Shown: piece after piece, positions 57,881-64,000 of the stretch
Layout: the number at the start of each line of letters is the position of its first letter
Position numbering within the stretch: the first letter of the stretch is position 1
Assembly (NCBI GenBank): GCA_036435485.1
Contig: CM071597.1
Span: 8,239,881-8,303,880 of the forward strand
Source of the DNA: Saposhnikovia divaricata
Taxonomy: Eukaryota; Streptophyta; Magnoliopsida; Apiales; Apiaceae
Direction of reading: 5' to 3'
Length of the DNA stretch: 64,000 nucleotides
Notes under the pieces: model-generated
Seen by the model: only the letters and a program-made list of their open reading frames with translations
The model's database searches: none
What the model was told of the DNA's origin: nothing
Program-made: the position numbers and the translations under genes

Positions 57881-59760
57881 CTAAGGGGCCTTAGGGGCCT
57901 CCTTAGCAGGAGAAGCATCCTCAGAGCTAGTCTCAGTAGTAGACCCCTCGTCGGCAGAGTTAGCAGCACCAGGCTGAGCTAGAGGAGGCTCGGGATCCAA
58001 AGCTGAAGTAGTGGCAGTAGCATGCTCCTTAACCAAAGTATCATCCTCCCCGAATAGCTCTTCACTGGAACCAGGCTCATGTGTCAAGGCACTGGGAAGG
58101 TGAGGGCTAGGAAAAGCAGAAGGCAAGAATAACCCTGGATGCTGCCTCAGAACTGCTTCAAGGGCTTTGGTCCACCCATCAGAAAACTGACTAGGAAAGA
58201 GCATCTCATCATGCTGATCCATGAGAGTCTTGTACTCATCTGAATCCAGATATTCATCAATATGCTTCTCCTTGTCATCTCTCAGGGCAACCAGCTCCGC
58301 ATGCATACCGACCATCTCTTCATCTTTCTTCTTTAGTTGCTCTTCCAGACGGTTAATATGGAGAGTCTTCTTCTGAGACTCAGACTCAAAAGCTTTGGAC
58401 TTCTCCTTCCAAGCTTTGGCTTTATGAACCAAGCTTTGGAAATGGACGTTAGCCTGCATGAAAGGTTAACATTGAAATCAAGTAGTGAATCTAAGCCATT
58501 AAGGTATTGAAAGATAAAAGTTCGAGACTCACCACAACGATAGCCTGAGCACCGAGTGCCTCTGACTCACCAATACCTCCACTAAGGACCATGTCCTTAT
58601 AGTCAGGGGTGGTGATTGAGTTCAAAGACCAATCCATGGAGTGCTTGGTAGATCCCACCACAGAATCCTGCTTCCAGAAGCCCCAGGGAGGCCTGAAAAC
58701 CGTCGACTGGACGTTAACCTGGGAGCTCCCCTCCAATCCAGCTATGTCACCATATCTCAACTCTCCTTTCTGGACCTTGTGGGGGCGTAGAAAAGGAGGC
58801 TCTGTGTTTTTCCCTCGAGGGTCAGCAGCCCTCTTAGCTCTTACCATCCTGGAAGTCTCTTCATCAGGAGAGGGTGCAGCCTCCACAATCAACTTCGCAA
58901 CTGCAAGAACAACCAAAAAAGAGAGTTGGAATAAATTCAGTAAAAAAAAGTAAATGGCAAAGACTAGTAAGAAAATTACCCCGTTCAGAAACTCTGGAAA
59001 GGCCTACTCCCCTTAGAGATTCCTCATTTAAAAGACTTAGGCAGGTAATAGAACTACCGTCTGCCTGGGTCAGAGTATTATAAGCGGCCTGTTCCTCGGT
59101 ACTAAGGACGATTCCCTTAGCACTTCCGTCTGAAACTCTCGAGAATGTCTGCCTAAAGAGAGTGCCCCAATCACCTCCATCCCATTCTAAGTATGCGAAC
59201 TCATTTTTCCAGCCCGTATTATTATCGGGGATTGACTTGCCATTAAAAATTGGGGGAACTCTAGGACGGAGCTTAACATATACCCAGCCAGGGTTCGTGG
59301 CAGGACTATTATAAAATTGAAAAATTTTGCGAAAAAGCGCAACAGATAAAGGGAGTTGTTGTCGAAGACACAAAACCATAAAACATAATATAATTCTCCA
59401 CGCGTTTGGCGGGAGTTGACATGGACTAATTTGAACGTCAGCTAAAAGTCTAGGAATGAATTCATGAAACGGAAAACGAAGGCCAGCCACTAGACTCTCC
59501 CTATAAACACACAAAGAATTGGGTTTCCAGTGACAAGGTCTGTCACCTGGCTCAGCTGGGACAAGTTTATAAGGTGATTTAATTTTAAAAAGTTTGTTAT
59601 ATCTAGTGATTTCATCAACATCATGATACGAGCTACAGCAGTCATATGCATCTAGTTCTGACAAAGAAGGGTAATCATCTCCACGTTGATTTAACATATC
59701 TACTAGAGATGTGTAAGAAGAGCGAATGGTGATTGTACCTTTGGAGGAGGCAGAATTCAT
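57881..59760 (-). CDS. Antisense gene of the Tat element: gypsy-type putative transposase-like protein; exons 59760-58980, 58900-58533, 58453-57881
   Basis: Three exons with GT-AG introns of 79 and 79 bp join in phase and give 573 codons. The N-terminal half (YPSLSELDAY, FHEFIPRLLADVQISPCQLP, NAWRIILCFMVLC) resembles the domain called putative gypsy-type transposase in plant databases. That domain is known from antisense ORFs of Grande, Retand and related Tat elements. The third exon begins with a coiled-coil-like segment (KAWKEKSKAFESESQKKTLH, then LEEQLKKKDEEM) and ends acidic/Ser-rich. The molecular role is unknown; a nuclear or regulatory role in the element's life cycle is speculation. 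Unlike gag-pol in the same element it has no stop or frameshift. Confidence 0.85.
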
Positions 59761-59975
59761 TTTTGCAATTCTAGGACATTCTTAGAAAAATATCTTGGAA
59801 AAATATCTTAGATATTTTGAAAAAAATTATAGATATTTTTGAAAAATATCATAGACAAAAGATCCTGGATTTGGATTCAAATAGCCCGGACGGGCCCAAT
59901 AACAACTATGAGGTTAAGCCCATTTTGAAAAGAAATGTATCAGGCCCAATAAGAATAGGCCCAAAGCCAAAGTGG

Positions 59976-60530
59976 CCCTTATTTCGACCAGAATCCTGGT
60001 CGAAACGACCAAGAATCCTGGTCGAAAAACCTTTCGACCAAAGCGTTGGAAACGCCCTTATTTCGACAGGAATCCTGGTCGAAACGACCAAGAATCCTGG
60101 TCGAAAAACCTTTCGACCAAAGCGTTGGAAACGCCCTTATTTCGACCAGAATCCTGGTCGAAACGACCAAGAATCCTGGTCGAAAAACCTTTCGACCAAA
60201 GCGTTGGAAACGCCCTTATTTCGACCAGAATCCTGGTCGAAACGACCAAGAATCCTGGTCGAAAAACCTTTCGACCAAAACCATTCTGAGGCCCTTATTT
60301 CGACCAGAAACCTGGTCGAAACGACCAGGAATCCTGGTCGAAAAACCCTTCGACCAGAGCAAAATTGGACCCTTATTTCGACCAAGATCCTGGTCGAAAC
60401 GACCAAGAATCCTGGTCGAAAATCTCTTCGATCAAGAAGCTAAAGAAGGCCTTATTTCGACCAGAATCCTGGTCGAATTCCTGGTCGAATTTCTGATCGA
60501 AAATACTCAGTCCTGGTCGAAATTTGCTAT
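59976..60530. repeat. Tandem array of 79-bp units, each with a hairpin
   Basis: CCCTTATTTCGACCA begins units at 59976, 60055, 60134, 60213, 60292, 60370 and about 60449, so the period is 79 (once 78). Each unit contains TTTCGACCAG-AATC-CTGGTCGAAA, a 10-bp stem with a 4-base loop, plus further TGGTCGAAA repeats. Later units are more diverged. Confidence 0.96.
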
Positions 60531-60845
60531 AAAAATCGATTTTTTGACAGCAAATCTTCACAGACATGGAATTTTGATACCTGTGGGTACCATAATAGGA
60601 TAAATATGGAAATACGAGGAATTTCATAAATAATTCCTTGAAGAAAAAGACTCTGTAACTAAAGTTATGGAAATTGCTTAGCCTCGAATAAGGCATATCG
60701 TCGTAAACGTGTCGGTCGCTCCACACTTTGCATCAAGACGACATTTGTCAAACACTAGTGTACAAAGCCCTGACCCAAGTCTCACGAAAGGCAGTTAAAA
60801 CTTCAAGGAAAACCTGATCAGTTTTCCTAGAAGTTGGGGGGCAAA
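60531..60845 (+). other. 3' untranslated part and polypurine tract of the Tat element
   Basis: No gene. AGTTGGGGGGCAAA (60832-60845) directly before the 3' LTR is the polypurine tract. Confidence 0.8.
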
Positions 60846-61360
60846 TGATATGGGCTAAAAGTAAGCCTTAAAGACACCTTTAATGTGGTATTAATTATAC
60901 CCGGAATGGTCCAAACGTGGGGCCCACCAGATGGGCCCAAACCCTATTTATAAAATTAATTTCGTAATTAATATTAAGGGTAATAAACAGCTCAGCAAAT
61001 AAGAGTTGGATAAGGATAATATCCCCTTCAGACTTATCCTATAAGGCATCCAATTCTATATGGAAACTGATTCCTATAAGGAATAGATCTAGAACCTTCC
61101 TCAAAGACTTGTCTACCAAGTCTCAGAATCCTACCATAATTCTAAGGCTTCTCAGCCTATATAAAGGGTCAGACCCCTCATCTCAGAACGACGTTTTTTG
61201 GCTTGATCTTTGATATTCATCAAAGTACGTAGGCATCTTGTGAAGGCAGAGTCAGCCACGAGCACAAGAGCAGCCATTAAAGCACGAAGCTCACACACCT
61301 TTGCATTAAATACATAAACCCTAGCCGCAATACTAGTAGCCTAGTTTTTATTCCACAACA
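60846..61360 (+). repeat. 3' LTR of the Tat element (515 bp)
   Basis: It runs TGATATGGGC to TTCCACAACA, with CTATATAAAG as TATA box (about 61158-61167). This is the unrearranged form and shows what the 5' LTR has lost. Confidence 0.95.
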
Positions 61361-61365
61361 GCTTC

Positions 61366-61902
61366 CGTAACCAAATGGATAATTGTTAAATTCTAGTATT
61401 TTAGATAATATATTTAGATTTTTAAAAATTCATTTACTTTTAATTTTATAGTTATTTTCCTTCTTTTAATTATAAAAATAGTAAATGAACTTTTTAAATT
61501 CTAAATATGTTATCTGAAATACTAGACAATAACAATTATTCATTTGGTTGTGGTAGTATTCAAGAAAAATGTGTGAAATCAACAAAAGATTACTTTTATT
61601 TTTGAACACATATTTAGAGTTATCTATTTGATATTTATTATGACTTTAGTGATTCAAATGATACCGAAATGAAATCGGTGACCTCTTTGATATATTGAAG
61701 TGAAATAAGTGACCTAGTTGATAATTAATCCAAAAAAAATCAAATTTTCCCGCAAATGTTAAGTTTTAATTGGCTCATCTCTCATTAATATAAATGGGAT
61801 CTCGTGCATTCACACCAACTATCCAATCAAAAATAACCACATCATAATTTAGGGAAAATTTGGGAAATTTTTTTGGGAACCTAACATTGCTCTTGACTTA
61901 AT
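61366..61902. other. Intergenic, no gene seen
   Basis: AT-rich. Stretches such as GATTCAAATGATACCGAAATG also occur inverted near 49995-50030, on the other side of the Tat element, so the flanks share an older inverted repeat. Confidence 0.55.
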
Positions 61903-61910
61903 ATTTTCAT

Positions 61911-62704
61911 TAGGGGTGTGCACGGGTCGGTTCGGCTCGGTTTTTACCGGAAACCGTTACAAAACCGTACATATCGGTTCGGTTCGGTTTTTAGCTATTA
62001 ACCGTAACCGAACGATTTTTTTCGATTCGGTTAACCGTTGGTCGGTTTCGGTTTTTTCGGTTTATTATTTTAGATACTTAATATCTTAATACCTTGCTAA
62101 TAAAAATTTATAAAAGTCATCCTATCTATTACCATTAAACAATCAAACATTTACATGTGTACATTGATTAAAAAGAAAAAATAATAATCTGAGTATAATA
62201 GGAGCTTAGTTTTTTGACATTGCAATTTTAGTCTGTAACCTGTAACCACATGACACTCAACAGCAAAACTCTAGCAAAGTCATCTATTTATAAATCAATA
62301 GAGGTGAAGAATTTTGGACGGACAAAAAATTTTAATGCATAATATTATAGTACTGGTTTGTTATTATGTAGTTTTAATTTCGCTGAATTGGTTTACATTA
62401 GTTTTGGTTTTTATACTGGTAAGTGATCACCTGATCGACTAAAATAAAATTGCATAAATTGTATAAACTGTATAAATCTGACTATAAAATCCTATATTTT
62501 ATGTAAGTATAAAATTAAAATTTATTAGAATAAAATATTTTCGGTTCGATTTTTCGGTTCGATTATTGGGATAAAACCGTAACCGTTACCAAACCGTTCC
62601 GTCGGTTCGGTTACGGTTTTTTTCGATTTTAGTCGGTTACGATTTTTTTCGGTACGGTTTTTCGGCTCGATTTCGATTTTTTAGTTTTATTTTGTTCACC
62701 CCTA
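61911..62704. mobile_element. hAT-type MITE (794 bp)
   Basis: The ends TAGGGGTG and CACCCCTA are inverted. ATTTTCAT flanks both sides (61903-61910, 62705-62712). Subterminal zones are rich in CGGTTCGGTT-type repeats, as in the MITE at 13456. No coding capacity. Confidence 0.93.
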
Positions 62705-62712
62705 ATTTTCAT

Positions 62713-63503
62713 GGCAGTATGCTGTGATTTCTAATTGATTTGTTTCCATATATCACAATACTGTATATCTGCATCATGATACACAATCGTTTTATTTGAC
62801 TACTTGACTATCTCAACAAGTAATTTCAAGAACATTATCCACTTTTAAAAAATGTAAAAAAAAAACATAACATATATAATTTTAATAGATACGTTATTTG
62901 ACAATAAAGTAAAATTATTATAACATAATTATTATTATAAAAAATTCCAACAATTTTGTTAATTCTAGGGAAGTAGGATTTGGTGGTGAAACCAAATTTG
63001 ATATGAACGTCCCATTAAAAAGGAATTTCGCTTATTAATAACTAGTCGACTAAGCCGCACTTTGCGGCAGCTTTATAACATTTTTTCAAAAAAATTTAAA
63101 TAAAGATTATTTTATAATCAACAAAATATATTGTATAATATCAATATAGATTGGTGAACAAAGTACTGTATAAATTAAATATAATTATACCGATTTTATC
63201 TCACGATTTTTTTGGCCGACATCCGTTGTATATATTATAAAAAGCATATACACTAATAAATATTTAAATACCAACATTTTTTTTGACTTTTATGTCAATT
63301 TACACGTTGGTGAAATTTTATTAGGATTCAATAGAGATACTATTGTAAAAAAAGGTTAGAACTTTTATATATCCTAACTATAATATAATTTAGAAATAAT
63401 ACTTTTTAATAACATCAATTATTTCTCTGATTGCATATTTTATGTACATCAATTATTTTCTTGATTGCAAATTTTAGTTTAACAATTGAGATAATTTAGA
63501 AGG
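62713..63503. other. Intergenic, no gene seen
   Basis: AT-rich. TTTCTAATTGATTTGTTTCC near 62728 repeats DNA at 49660, again linking the two flanks of the Tat element. Confidence 0.5.
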
Positions 63504-64000
63504 GAGGTGAATGACAAATTGGAGCTCTGGAGATCTACTTTGGAGTCCCAAGGGTTACGTGTGAGCCGTTCTAAAACCGAGTATCTCTGGTGCAACTTCA
63601 GTGGTGAGGCCAACGAAGAAGGGGTGGAGGTTAGGATTGAAGACCAGATCGTCCCGCAGACAGATAAATTCAAGTATCTGGGTTCGATCATCCAGAAGGA
63701 AGGTGAGATTGAAGCAGATGTAACGCATCGTATCAAGGCTGGGTGGCTAAGGTGGAGGGCAGCGTCAGGGGTAATGTGCGATAAGAAAGTCCCTTTAAGG
63801 CTGAAAGGGAAATTCTATAGAGCGGCTATCCGTCCGGCGATGTTATATGGTTCTGAATGTTGGGCGGAGAAGAAGGCTCTCGTTAGCAAGTTGGAAGGGG
63901 CTGAAATGAGGATGTTGCGGTGGTCTTGTGGGCGCACGATGTTGGACAGAATCCCGAACTCGGTGTTTAGGAGCGAGCTTGAAGTGGTGCCTTTTTCTGC
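63504..64000 (+). pseudogene. RTE-type LINE reverse transcriptase, 5'-truncated, runs off the right edge
   Basis: One open frame from 63504 to the end reads LRVSRSKTEYLWCNFSG, FKYLGSIIQKEGEIEADVTH, RIKAGWLRWRAASGVMCDKK and PAMLYGSECWAEKK. These are late reverse-transcriptase and thumb motifs of RTE-like LINEs abundant in plants. The catalytic F/YADD region and endonuclease are absent because similarity starts abruptly at about 63500, the usual 5' truncation. Within the visible part the frame is undamaged, and base composition is much more GC-rich than the flank, which suggests a recent copy. Confidence 0.9.

Larger units (their letters stand above)
50427..61360 (+). mobile_element. Complete Ty3/gypsy element of the Tat lineage (10.9 kb)
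   Basis: The target duplication GCTTC lies at 50422-50426 and 61361-61365. Two LTRs, gag-pol with two RNase H domains, an antisense gene and a tandem array fill it. LTR parts that align differ at about four sites by eye. Confidence 0.96.

Noticed and set aside
59976..60530. CRISPR-like look of regularly spaced hairpin repeats
   Set aside because: Units are contiguous and homogeneous without unique spacers, and the DNA is a plant retrotransposon.
59817..60603. Overlapping open frames on both strands across the 79-bp array
   Set aside because: They arise because the repeat unit has no stops in any frame and its length is not a multiple of three. The translated peptides just repeat one motif.

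Overview
The window reads as nuclear DNA of a flowering plant, most likely a eudicot. It carries spliced plant housekeeping genes, a eukaryotic tRNA-Arg(CCU), and dense nested plant LTR retrotransposons, hAT-type MITEs, Stowaway-like MITEs and long (TA)n tracts. I cannot name the species from sequence alone. It is a repeat-rich intergenic landscape with three recognisable host genes, one tRNA and several gene relics.

Layout. 1-6841: a Ty3/gypsy chromovirus (+ strand, entering from the left, with a 3.2-kb 3' LTR) is inserted into the protease of a second Ty3/gypsy element on the - strand. The short LTR of that second element is split by a hAT MITE with a perfect 8-bp target duplication. 6898-7956: YLS8/DIB1 (U5 snRNP thioredoxin-like protein, 142 aa, two exons). 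Its intron holds a tandem duplication that copies the splice acceptor. 9062-11385: relics of a sulfotransferase and of an NF-X1-type zinc-finger gene. 12537-13409: a decayed copia fragment, then tRNA-Arg(CCU). 13456-14575: a hAT MITE with a (TA)n core, into which a foldback element carrying four triloop mini-hairpins is nested. 16150-22711: two defective copia elements on the - strand. 24000-26620: an inverted-repeat cluster and two Stowaway-like MITEs. 27928-31311: a CYPRO4/VID27-like gene (652 aa, two exons, - strand).

32712-38265: a complete, very young copia element (499-bp LTRs differing at 3 sites, TTCAA target duplication). It has four in-frame stops and no visible primer-binding site. 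39033-39875: an unclassified poly(A) retroposon with a 16-bp target duplication. 42480-42861: a cinnamoyl-CoA reductase relic. 43112-48386: a five-exon nucleoredoxin-like gene on the - strand (647 codons by my splicing) whose first coding exon is split by an internally deleted hAT transposon (8-bp duplication). 48474-49506: another hAT-like MITE with a nested foldback in its (TA)n core.

50427-61360: a complete Ty3/gypsy Tat-lineage element (GCTTC target duplication). It has dual RNase H domains, an antisense spliced gene that is fully open, a 79-bp hairpin tandem array, and a 5' LTR rearranged by what looks like microhomology-driven template switching. 61911-62704: a further hAT MITE. 63504-64000: a 5'-truncated RTE-type LINE reverse transcriptase running off the right edge.

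The genes do not form a pathway. The strongest leads are the hAT-split nucleoredoxin-like gene, the snap-back rearrangement in the Tat 5' LTR, the intact antisense gene inside a broken Tat element, the foldback elements that sit in (TA)n tracts and share motifs, and the duplicated splice acceptor in YLS8.
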